Shown one piece after another: positions 1 through 7,401 of a DNA stretch of 37,957 bases (its first letter is position 1; the number at the start of each line of letters is the position of its first letter). The notes under the pieces are model-generated. The model was not told where the DNA came from and made no database searches. It saw nothing but the letters and a program-made list of their open reading frames with translations. Source of the DNA: Verrucomicrobiota bacterium (GTDB lineage Bacteria > Verrucomicrobiota > Verrucomicrobiia > Limisphaerales > VHDF01); NCBI GenBank assembly GCA_016871495.1, contig VHDF01000042.1:1-37957 (forward strand), read 5' to 3'. Position numbers and translations under genes: made by a program.

Positions 1-124
1 CATCCCGATGTTGTTGGTAGGGCGGGCCTGTCCCAGCCCGCCGCCCACGGGATGCAAAACATCATGCTCCGGCGGCGCGCCGGGACGGACGCGCCCTACC
101 TGCATCACCGGCAACATCGGGATG
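1..124. repeat. Family A palindromic repeat, copy 1
   Basis: The ends are perfect 13-nt inverted repeats: CATCCCGATGTTG at 1-13 and CAACATCGGGATG at 112-124. Inside them the inversion continues imperfectly as TAGGGCGGGCCTGTCCC against GGGACGGACGCGCCCTA (14 of 17 positions pair). A second copy at 4321-4442 differs at only about three internal bases. The size, the terminal inverted repeats and the lack of coding capacity fit a MITE-like or REP/REPIN-like element that is moved in trans. The copy touches the window edge, so its left end may lie further out. Confidence 0.85.
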
Positions 125-133
125 CACCGGTGG

Positions 134-156
134 AGCCTGGTTTTCAGGCTTTCTTC
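134..156 (+). terminator. Weak hairpin, possible terminator of a gene to the left
   Basis: AGCCTG (134-139) pairs with CAGGCT (145-150) across a 5-nt loop and is followed by a short T-rich tail, TTCTT. The stem is only 6 bp and the tail is interrupted, so this is a tentative call. Confidence 0.25.
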
Positions 157-318
157 CGAGTTCTAAATTCCTCGAGAGTCAAGGAAGATCTCCTCGTCAA
201 CCGCGCCGAATCTGGTGCTCTCACCACGGACAACGTGGATGCCCTCCACTCCGCGAGCATGAGTGAACCGGCACTTTGGACCTTGTCCATCGCCCGGGCG
301 CACTCTTAGCGTTGCTCC
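151..318. other. Non-coding stretch upstream of galE
   Basis: No credible gene is visible between the repeat and galE. The short open frames here have no recognisable content. The promoter of galE must lie here if galE is not read through from the left, but no convincing -35/-10 pair or Shine-Dalgarno motif was seen before the ATG at 319. Confidence 0.4.
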
Positions 319-1290
319 ATGAACGTGCTCGTTGCCGGAGGCGCCGGCTACATCGGCTCGGCCTGCGTGGAATTCCTCTGTGATGCCGGCCATCGGGTGT
401 CAGTCCTCGACGACCTCTCCGAAGGACATCGCCAAGCCATCGATCCGCGCTCCCGGTTTTTCCACGCATGCCTGGCTGATCGCGAGGCGACGCGTGAAGC
501 CGTCCGCCAATCCGAGGCCGAGGCGATCCTCCACCTTGCGGCCTTCGCGCTGGTCGGCGAATCCATGACTCATCCGGGGAAGTATTTTTTTAACAACATC
601 TCGTGCGGTCTGAATTTGCTGGAAGCCGCCGTGGCCTGCCGGGTTCGTAAAATTGTTTTCTCTTCGACCTGCGCCACTTATGGCATCCCCGCCGCGCTCC
701 CGATGACCGAATCGACTCCGCAGAATCCCATCAATCCCTACGGCGAATCCAAACGATCCTTCGAGCGGATCCTGCACTGGTTTCGCGAGGCCCACGGGTT
801 GGATTTCGTCGCGTTTCGCTACTTCAATGCGGCTGGAGCCACTCCCCGCTTTGGCGAGCATCACCGCGTCGAAACCCACCTCATCCCCAACTTGCTCAAA
901 GTCGCCCTCGGCCAGGCCGCCGAGGCAATGATCTTCGGGACGGATTACCCCACACCCGACGGCACCTGTGTCCGTGACTACATCCATGTCCTGGATATCG
1001 CCAGGGCACACGCCTTGGCTCTGCAATCAGGCGCATCCGGATTCTACAACCTGGGGTCCGGATCGGGATGCTCGGTCCGCGAAGTGCTCCATGCATGCGA
1101 AGCGGCTTCGGGCAGGACCATCCCCGTGAAGGCAATGCCCCGGCGTCCGGGTGATCCGCCCGTCTTGATCGCTTCGCCCGAAAAAGTGCGCCTCGAACTC
1201 GGCTGGATCCCCACCCACACCTCGGTTCGGGAGATCGTCGCCAGTGCCTGGGCTTGGCACCAACGCCACCCCCACGGCTATCATTCGTAG
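319..1290 (+). CDS. galE: UDP-glucose 4-epimerase
   Basis: This cytoplasmic enzyme interconverts UDP-glucose and UDP-galactose with bound NAD+, feeding the Leloir pathway and exopolysaccharide or lipopolysaccharide precursors. The 323-residue protein has the extended-SDR layout: an NAD-binding GGAGYIGS loop at residues 7-14, LHLAAF at about 71-76, SST at 115-117, and the catalytic Tyr141-xxx-Lys145 pair in NPYGESK. RYFNAAGA (167-174) and the GTDYPTPDGT...RDYIHV segment (207-223) are characteristic of GalE rather than of other NDP-sugar epimerases. The length is close to that of bacterial GalE (about 330 residues). The ATG at 319 places the Rossmann loop immediately at the N terminus. It stands alone on its strand and converges on the next gene. 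A related UDP-hexose epimerase with different specificity cannot be excluded. Confidence 0.93.
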   Translation: MNVLVAGGAGYIGSACVEFLCDAGHRVSVLDDLSEGHRQAIDPRSRFFHACLADREATREAVRQSEAEAILHLAAFALVGESMTHPGKYFFNNISCGLNLLEAAVACRVRKIVFSSTCATYGIPAALPMTESTPQNPINPYGESKRSFERILHWFREAHGLDFVAFRYFNAAGATPRFGEHHRVETHLIPNLLKVALGQAAEAMIFGTDYPTPDGTCVRDYIHVLDIARAHALALQSGASGFYNLGSGSGCSVREVLHACEAASGRTIPVKAMPRRPGDPPVLIASPEKVRLELGWIPTHTSVREIVASAWAWHQRHPHGYHS

Positions 1291-1358
1291 CCAAGCCCTC
1301 GTGAAGGACTGAACCCCGCAGGCTCAAAACCCCGCGGCAAGCCGTTCCGTGGACCCGG

Positions 1359-2645
1359 TCAATTTCGATCAGGAACGCCAGGCCAAGTCTTCAAACCCAC
1401 CCAGGGCAAGGCGAATTCGAAGGCTTGCCGCCATTCCGGAGAATCGGCTTTCAAAAAACACTCGTAGATTGGCTTCTTGCGGCCCGGCTCGGATACGCTA
1501 TCCGTCCGCCGGGTCCACAAGCCCAAATCCAATCCGCCCTCATGGGCATGATCGACATGCCGATGCAGAATAAAGGCGTCGATGGCCTCCAGCGCCTCCA
1601 CTTTCCTGTAAGCGTAACAAAAGGCAGCGGCCTGGATCTTTTCGCCGTCAGTGCCTTTGGGCGTATGAAAGCCCTGCTCGCTCAAAATAATGCGCCGGGG
1701 TTTTCCCCGATAGTGGAAACGCGGTTGATCAAGAAACTTCGACAAGACCTCCAGATTCTTGAAGGTAATGCGGGGCGTGTTCTCCGCCTCAACCGCGCTG
1801 CGATCATTCCAAAAACGCGGCTCGAAGAGGTTTTCTGGATAGGGATGGTAAGCCAGATGCCAGTCCAAATCGCCCCCGGATCGTATTTGGTCCGCGAGCA
1901 ACTCGAGGAAATCCTTGCCCGGAAAGGCCTGCCGTTCGTCCGCCGGTGGATACCGGATGCTCCAATGATGCTCCAGCGACACATACAAGCGTGCCCAGGA
2001 CGAGTGTTCCCGAATGGCGCCATGCGCAAGCCTGAGGGCTCGAACATGCTCCCGGACGAATTCGTGCAGGGTGACTCGCCCCATGTTGGACCACCACCAA
2101 TGAGAATTCACCTCATTGCCCAGGATGTACCCAACCGCCCTTCCATACGTTCGATCCGCGCCGGACCATCGCTGGGACAGAAATCCGATGGAGGCTCGAA
2201 ACCATGCTCTGCCCTCTTCCGTCGCCGTATTGAACGCGCCCAAACGATTGGGCGCGGCCGGATCGTACCGGGGATGCAGCATGAACCCGTCGCGCACCGC
2301 GTCACCTGAAGCGTAACTCAACAGAATGAGATAGACGAGCACTCCTCGCTCGGAAAGCGGCTTGATTTGAGCATCCAGCGCCTCAACCCGTCCGCGGTGA
2401 AACTGAAACTCCCGACCCGACTGCCGCCAAACGATCGCTTCCGGCTCGCCGGACCGGGCAGAAGGCAGCGCGAGCGCGTTGAGATCGACGTTGATCGCGG
2501 CGTGTTTGATGCCCAGCGCCAGCGCGTCCTCCACCATCTGAACCTGCAACCCCTTCTTCGATCCCGCCGCGGGAAACTCGGCTTGGAGTGATGCCAGGAG
2601 CCCTCCACTCAACCCGAGGGCGGCCAGCCAGATTCCCGCTTTCAT
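1359..2645 (-). CDS. Secreted DUF5722-type glycoside-hydrolase-like protein
   Basis: This is an exported protein of 428 residues, predicted to adopt a TIM-barrel glycosidase fold. An upstream TTG at 2669 is also in frame. The ATG at 2645 is preferred because it places a signal peptide (MKAGIWLAALGLSGGLLASL..) at the very start and has a purine-rich GAGGAAGG about 12 nt upstream. Two glutamates sit where clan-A glycosidases keep theirs: Glu178 in ILGNEVN (acid/base position) and Glu323 in ILSEQGF (nucleophile position). HLAYHPYP at about 263-270 also fits the barrel. Overall similarity is to DUF5722 proteins, whose substrate is not established to my knowledge. It is followed on the same strand, from the other side, by a PQQ sugar dehydrogenase gene. 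A role in extracellular polysaccharide use is inference. Confidence 0.75.
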   Translation of the reverse strand: MKAGIWLAALGLSGGLLASLQAEFPAAGSKKGLQVQMVEDALALGIKHAAINVDLNALALPSARSGEPEAIVWRQSGREFQFHRGRVEALDAQIKPLSERGVLVYLILLSYASGDAVRDGFMLHPRYDPAAPNRLGAFNTATEEGRAWFRASIGFLSQRWSGADRTYGRAVGYILGNEVNSHWWWSNMGRVTLHEFVREHVRALRLAHGAIREHSSWARLYVSLEHHWSIRYPPADERQAFPGKDFLELLADQIRSGGDLDWHLAYHPYPENLFEPRFWNDRSAVEAENTPRITFKNLEVLSKFLDQPRFHYRGKPRRIILSEQGFHTPKGTDGEKIQAAAFCYAYRKVEALEAIDAFILHRHVDHAHEGGLDLGLWTRRTDSVSEPGRKKPIYECFLKADSPEWRQAFEFALPWVGLKTWPGVPDRN

Positions 2646-2903
2646 GTTCAAGTGAAGCCTTCCTCTCAAACTTCAATCGCTGCCATGGTCGACAAGCGGG
2701 AGGAGAAGAGTCCCATGCGAACCTAAGTTCATGACCCATGGGACCATGACAGAGCGAGCAACCAACCTGTCATGTTGGCATCTTCTCTTCGGACGCGGCG
2801 TCAACGTCGCGCTCCAGGAAATCGCCCAAACTCGCAACAAGCCAAAGGCGGCATCTCGAATCATTCCAAGCCTTGTGGCCGAGAAGTCGACGCGATGGAA
2901 CCC

Positions 2904-4244
2904 CTACTCAGCCTTGACGAGCTTCCAGACTTTGCCGGTCTTGCCCGTGACCTGGTTGCTGCCATTAGTCATCACATAAACCTCACCGTCCGCATCCTGA
3001 CCCAGGGCCACGACGAAGAGTTTGACTTTCCCCCCAGGATGGGAAGCCAGATCCAGAGGCTTCACATCCCACATGCCGGAGCCTGACTTGGGAGGCGTCG
3101 CCACCAGCACAATCCCGTCCGCCACCCCGAAGTTCGAAGACCAATCCGCGAAAATATAACGCCCCGCCAGGCTCGGAATCGATTTGCCGCGATACACAAA
3201 GCCGCCGGTGATGGAGGTGCCATAGGCGTCGTCGTCCTTGCGATAACCGTTCTTGTTCTTGTAGCCAAACGCCGGGTCGATGAAGGGCTTGCCGTCCGCC
3301 CCCATGGTAGGCGCGTCGGCGGGGGGCTGATTCGGTTTCTTGGGATCGAATCCCAGGAGGCCTTCGCGCACACGCCATCCGTAATTGCCGCCCTTCACGA
3401 TGATGTTGACCTCCTCATACATGGTTTGGCCCACATCGGCCGCGAACAGCGCCCGGCGGCCTCCCATGTCGAACGACATTCGCCAGGCGTTGCGAAGCCC
3501 GTGGGCGAAAATCTCGGGGCGTCCGCCGCCGGAGACAAACGGATTGTCCTTGGGAATGCCGTAAGGGTTCCCGCTGTTGATGTTGATGCGGAGAATTTTC
3601 CCAAGCAAAACTTGAGTGTCCTGGCCGTTGCCGTTCGGGCCGTGCCCCTTGCCCGTGTCGTGCGCATCGCCGCCATCGCCCACGGAGATGTAAAGATACC
3701 CGTCAGGTCCAAACGCCAGCGCCCCGCCGTTGTGATTAAACGCCGGCTTGTCGATTTGAAGGATCACCTTTTCCGAATTCTCCTCCACGCCGGTGGCGCG
3801 AGCGTCCAAGGCCTTGAACTCGCTGATGTGCATGGTGTGATCCCAGCCTTCCGGGCCGCCCTTCCGCAACGGAGCGCTATACGCCACGAAGAATCGGCGG
3901 TTCTGCTTGAAATCGGGGTGCAAGGCCATTCCCAGCGCGCCGCGTTCGTCGAAGCCCTGCTTCACGGCAACCATTTTGGGGCGGAGATCGAGAAAGGGTT
4001 TCGAGGATACCATGCCATCCTTGGCCACGCGGTAGATCACGCCGGCCTGATCGACCACCAGAGTGTCGGTCGTGCCCGGAATGGTCTTCAATTCCATGGG
4101 CGCCACAAAGCCCGATGCGAAGGCCTTCAGCGTCACTTTTTCCTCAGCCAGGGCTTGAGAAGAAAAAGCGGACGCGCCCGCAAGAACAGCAAGAATGGAA
4201 AAGGCCCAGGGGCCCATCAAACGATGTTTGGAAAGGGGTGTCAT
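2904..4244 (-). CDS. Exported PQQ-dependent sugar dehydrogenase (GSDH family)
   Basis: This is a periplasmic or extracellular six-bladed beta-propeller enzyme related to soluble aldose-sugar and glucose/sorbosone dehydrogenases, which oxidise sugars with PQQ and Ca2+. Numbered from the ATG at 4244 (446 residues), a signal peptide ending near ALA-EE (31-35) is followed by the family landmarks: GFDERGALGMALHPDF (97-112), NHNGGALAFGPDGYLY (170-185) with the likely catalytic His171, then VGDGGDA, LLGKILRI, FAHGLRNAW and ITGGFVYRG further on. The frame stays open to a TTG at 4277, but the ATG gives a normal-length signal peptide. No strong Shine-Dalgarno motif is visible for either. The substrate cannot be read from sequence. 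It lies 258 nt upstream of the DUF5722 gene on the same strand, which is too far to be sure of an operon. Confidence 0.88.
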   Translation of the reverse strand: MTPLSKHRLMGPWAFSILAVLAGASAFSSQALAEEKVTLKAFASGFVAPMELKTIPGTTDTLVVDQAGVIYRVAKDGMVSSKPFLDLRPKMVAVKQGFDERGALGMALHPDFKQNRRFFVAYSAPLRKGGPEGWDHTMHISEFKALDARATGVEENSEKVILQIDKPAFNHNGGALAFGPDGYLYISVGDGGDAHDTGKGHGPNGNGQDTQVLLGKILRININSGNPYGIPKDNPFVSGGGRPEIFAHGLRNAWRMSFDMGGRRALFAADVGQTMYEEVNIIVKGGNYGWRVREGLLGFDPKKPNQPPADAPTMGADGKPFIDPAFGYKNKNGYRKDDDAYGTSITGGFVYRGKSIPSLAGRYIFADWSSNFGVADGIVLVATPPKSGSGMWDVKPLDLASHPGGKVKLFVVALGQDADGEVYVMTNGSNQVTGKTGKVWKLVKAE

Positions 4245-4320
4245 AGGATGCACAGAGGCAGCATAACGGGAACTCAAGGTCTGGCAAGCGCGCCTTCATG
4301 CCCGGCAGCCGTTCCCGTGT

Positions 4321-4442
4321 ATCCCGATGTTGTTGGTAGGGCGGGCCTGTCCCAGCCCGCCGCCCACTGGATGCAAACCATCATGTTCCGGCGGCGCGCC
4401 GGGACGGACGCGCCCTACCTGCATCACCGGCAACATCGGGAT
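4321..4442. repeat. Family A palindromic repeat, copy 2
   Basis: This copy is nearly identical to the repeat at 1-124, with about three internal substitutions and loss of the outermost base pair of the inverted ends. The arms are ATCCCGATGTTG (4321-4332) and CAACATCGGGAT (4431-4442). It lies just beyond the 5' end of the sugar dehydrogenase gene and abuts family B copy 1, making a composite repeat block. Confidence 0.87.
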
Positions 4443-4456
4443 GCACCGCAGCCGTT

Positions 4457-4643
4457 CCGGCGCATCCGCAATTTGTCGGGGAGCGCCGTTCACGGCGCTT
4501 CCGCTCGCGCCCATCGACCGCGGCGATCTCCTCCCACTCCATGGCCCGCCCTGGGTGAATGCCTTCGCCCTGGCAGCACTCTGGCTCGTTGAACCTGCCA
4601 TGCCCCTTTGAAGACAAGCCCTGAGGCGGCGTGAACGCCGCGC
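4457..4643. repeat. Family B hairpin repeat, copy 1
   Basis: The element begins CCGGCGCATCCGCA and ends in GCGGCGTGAACGCCGCGC. It carries a perfect 7-bp hairpin near its left end (AGCGCCG 4482-4488, loop TTCA, CGGCGCT 4493-4499) and another at its right end (GCGGCGT 4626-4632 with ACGCCGC 4635-4641). The two hairpins are near-inverted copies of each other, so the element has terminal inverted repeats. The middle aligns well with copy 2 at 32343-32543 (shared TGCCTTCGCCC, GGCAGCAC, ATGCCCCTTT). It has no start-to-stop coding signal of its own. Confidence 0.8.
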
Positions 4644-4647
4644 CCCG

Positions 4648-5049
4648 GTGCTGCCGCGCGCAGCACGACTTCCCACCGCCTGAAGGCGGGATTCCAAACC
4701 CTGGACCATGCCTGCGACAGGCGCACGAGTCCCGGCTCTGACCCGCTCTTAGGAATCGCGCCACCATGAATTCCAACTTTCCCGCGCCGGGATTTTGACC
4801 TGGAGCGAGGCGCACTGAGGGAGCATGCCCTGGCCATGGGCCTGTGACCAAAGTGCAACGATGCTGCAGGTCAAAAGAACAAGCGAGAAAACCGGAACTC
4901 AATGCTGCACGGTTCCTGAGCGCAGCCTGCGGCCCAAACTCGAATCGCTGCATGCACCGCTTTGAAACCACGGAATTTCTCTGTTCAGCCAGGCCCTGAT
5001 TGGGGCATGGTTCAGACTATCCACGGCGAATCGAACCCACCTCGCTCCC
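4648..5049. other. Non-coding stretch with further hairpins before the CehA-like gene
   Basis: No credible gene was found. The first 75 nt continue the hairpin run of the repeat block: GTGCTG/CAGCAC (4648-4653 with 4661-4666), CCGCCT/AGGCGG (4676-4681 with 4684-4689) and GCCTG/CAGGC (4710-4714 with 4718-4722). The remainder, 4723-5049, must hold the promoter of the downstream pair if it is transcribed independently. No clear promoter or Shine-Dalgarno motif was seen. Confidence 0.45.
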
Positions 5050-7401
5050 ATGAAAACCCTCGTCCAAACCCTCATCGTCACCACGCTTGCCGGGTTGCTC
5101 GCCGGCTCCCCGCGACTCCACTCCGCTGACCTTGAAATCATTCAGAATGTCGAATGGCAGCCTCTCGCCGCCCAAACCAGACGCTTGATCGAGGCCACCG
5201 ACTTCCTCGGAGCACCCCTGGCCAAGGAAGATCTGGCGGAAATCCAAAAACTGCTCACCGCCGATCCCTCCCCGCTCTCGAGCGAAGCCCTCCAAGCCAG
5301 GCTCGACAAGTACTGCCTCGCCTTGATCCACATCAATCCGGAAATGCGGGTCAAAGTAGCTCCCGGACCCGCCCGGCGCCAGCTCGTGGAAAAGGGCTGG
5401 ACCCAATTCCTGGTCAAGGTCCACAACCAAGCGGGAACCACGGCTGAACTGGTGGCCATCAGCCCCAATGCCATCGCCGTCCACGAAGGCGGGGCAAGCA
5501 CCAGTCCATCCAGCCGCGCCCTCCGCAAGCGCAACGATCCTTCTCCTCTCCCGCCCCACGCCGAGCTCTGGCTTGATTTGCAAATGTTCAACGCCCAGCC
5601 GCTGACCAAGACTCTTTCCGGACTCGGGCTCGAGTACCGCATCCTCCAGCTCTACAGCCGGGATGCCGGACAACGCGAAGCCAGGCTCGCGTTCAACGTT
5701 GGCCAGGGCACGCAAGATCTCGGACACCGCAACGAAATCGACCTCTTGTTCACCGCCGCTGCCGCCCGGCCGGTCACGTTCAACGTCCTCGATGAACACG
5801 GCAAGGGCACCGTCGCGGGTTTCGTGATCCGCGACCGCCAGGGTCTGGTTTATCCCTCACCCGCGCGGCGCCTCGCGCCCGATTTCGGATTTCATCCCCA
5901 GATTTACCGCGCGCACGGCGAGAAGATCTCCCTCCCGGACGGCACCTACACGTTCGAAGTCACCCGCGGACCCGAGTATCTGCGGCAATCCCGGGTCGTA
6001 ACCGTGGCCGGCAAGTCAACCAAGGTCGATTTCAAGCTTCAGCGCTGGATCGATCCCTCCACGCGAGGCTATTGGTCCGGGGATCACCACATCCACGCCG
6101 CCGGCTGCGCCCATTACACGAAACCCACCGAGGGCGTGCATGCGCCGGACATGATGCGCCATTGCCTCGGGGAGGATCTCAAGATCGGCGTCAATCTGAC
6201 GTGGGGTCCGTGCTTCGATTATCAGAAGCAGTTTTTCACCGGCAAGATCGACGCCGTTTCCCAGCATCCTTATCTCCTTCGTTACGATATCGAGGTCTCC
6301 GGTTTTGGATCCCACCAGTCCGGACATCTCTGCCTGCTTCGGCTGAAGCAGCAAATATTCCCCGGAGGCGACAGTTACAAGCATTGGCCAACCCTGGGAC
6401 TCAACACCCTGCGCTGGGCCAAAAAACAGGGCGCGATCACGGGTCCGGCCCATTCCGGGTGGGGACTTGAAGTTGAAACTTCCGAACTTCCGAATTTTGC
6501 CCCCGCACCCTTCAATGGCATCGGCGCCAATGAATACATCGTCGATGTGACTCACGAGGTTCCCGGTCCAGAGGGTTTTCTGGTTCCCGCCGTGGATTTC
6601 ATTTCCACGGTCGATACCCCGTATGTCTGGGAATTGAACCTCTGGTACCACACGTTGAACGCGGGGTACCGAACCCGGATTGCCGGTGAAACCGATTTTC
6701 CCTGCATCTATGGAGAACGCGTCGGTCTCGGACGCTCCTATGTCCATCTGGAGGGTCAAGTGAACTATGACGATTGGTGCGAGGGAATCCGCCAGGGGCG
6801 CAACTATGTCGGCGACGGCAAGAGCCATTTGATGAACTTCTCCGCTGCCACCGCCGCTCAAGGGACCGGTGCTCGCACCGTCCAAATGGGACGGGGCAAA
6901 AGCGAATTGAGCTTACCCTCGCCCGGGACGGTAACATTCAAGGTCCTCGCTGCCGCCTACCTTCCCGAACAGGCGCGTCCGGACATCAAGCAAAGAAAAT
7001 ATGCGCAGCAACCCTATTGGGACATCGAGCGCGCCCGGATCGACGGAACGCGTGAGGTGCCGGTCGAGTTGCTCGTCAACGGCGTCCCCGTGGCCAAGAC
7101 CATGCTCAAAGCCGACGGACATGAAGAACCGCTTCAATTTGACGCCTCCATCACCCGCAGCAGTTGGGTCGCCGTGCGCATCCTGCCTTCCTCCCATACC
7201 AACCCGATCTGGGTGACGGTGGGCGACAAGCCCGTGCGCGCTTCCCGCCGCAGCGTTCAATGGTGCCTCGAGAGTGTGGATCGTTGCTGGAAAAATAAGG
7301 AACGATTCATTCACCCTGACGAAATGGCCGAAGCCAAAGAGGCCTACGAACACGCCCGCGTCACCTATCGCCAGCGGCTGGCCGAATGCGAAGTCGACTA
7401 G
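5050..7401 (+). CDS. Exported CehA/McbA-family metallohydrolase (PHP-like domain)
   Basis: This is a secreted metal-dependent hydrolase of 783 residues. A signal peptide (MKTLVQTLIVTTLAGLLAGS..) opens it, followed by about 300 residues containing beta-sandwich-like segments. The catalytic domain starts at about residue 340 with GYWSGDHHIHAAG (HHIH at 346-349), the first metal-binding signature of PHP-like hydrolases. Further His/Asp/Glu-rich segments follow, such as ITGPAHSGWG at about 463-472, GANEYIVDVTHE and GETDFPCIYGERVG. These match CehA/McbA proteins, some of which hydrolyse carbamate insecticides and some of which are phosphoesterases, so the substrate is open. The last 180 residues look like another beta domain. 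Its stop codon lies inside the next gene (16-nt overlap), implying co-translation with a phosphoesterase. Confidence 0.82.
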   Translation: MKTLVQTLIVTTLAGLLAGSPRLHSADLEIIQNVEWQPLAAQTRRLIEATDFLGAPLAKEDLAEIQKLLTADPSPLSSEALQARLDKYCLALIHINPEMRVKVAPGPARRQLVEKGWTQFLVKVHNQAGTTAELVAISPNAIAVHEGGASTSPSSRALRKRNDPSPLPPHAELWLDLQMFNAQPLTKTLSGLGLEYRILQLYSRDAGQREARLAFNVGQGTQDLGHRNEIDLLFTAAAARPVTFNVLDEHGKGTVAGFVIRDRQGLVYPSPARRLAPDFGFHPQIYRAHGEKISLPDGTYTFEVTRGPEYLRQSRVVTVAGKSTKVDFKLQRWIDPSTRGYWSGDHHIHAAGCAHYTKPTEGVHAPDMMRHCLGEDLKIGVNLTWGPCFDYQKQFFTGKIDAVSQHPYLLRYDIEVSGFGSHQSGHLCLLRLKQQIFPGGDSYKHWPTLGLNTLRWAKKQGAITGPAHSGWGLEVETSELPNFAPAPFNGIGANEYIVDVTHEVPGPEGFLVPAVDFISTVDTPYVWELNLWYHTLNAGYRTRIAGETDFPCIYGERVGLGRSYVHLEGQVNYDDWCEGIRQGRNYVGDGKSHLMNFSAATAAQGTGARTVQMGRGKSELSLPSPGTVTFKVLAAAYLPEQARPDIKQRKYAQQPYWDIERARIDGTREVPVELLVNGVPVAKTMLKADGHEEPLQFDASITRSSWVAVRILPSSHTNPIWVTVGDKPVRASRRSVQWCLESVDRCWKNKERFIHPDEMAEAKEAYEHARVTYRQRLAECEVD

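Noticed and set aside
3426-4592. 388-codon plus-strand open frame
   Set aside because: It overlaps the sugar dehydrogenase antisense and runs on through the repeat block, with no recognisable protein features.
4296-4971. Minus-strand frames in the repeat block that share peptide stretches with frames at 32287-32493 and 37490-37822
   Set aside because: The shared peptides merely reflect the family B DNA repeat. Frame, start and length differ between copies, so a conserved small protein is not supported.
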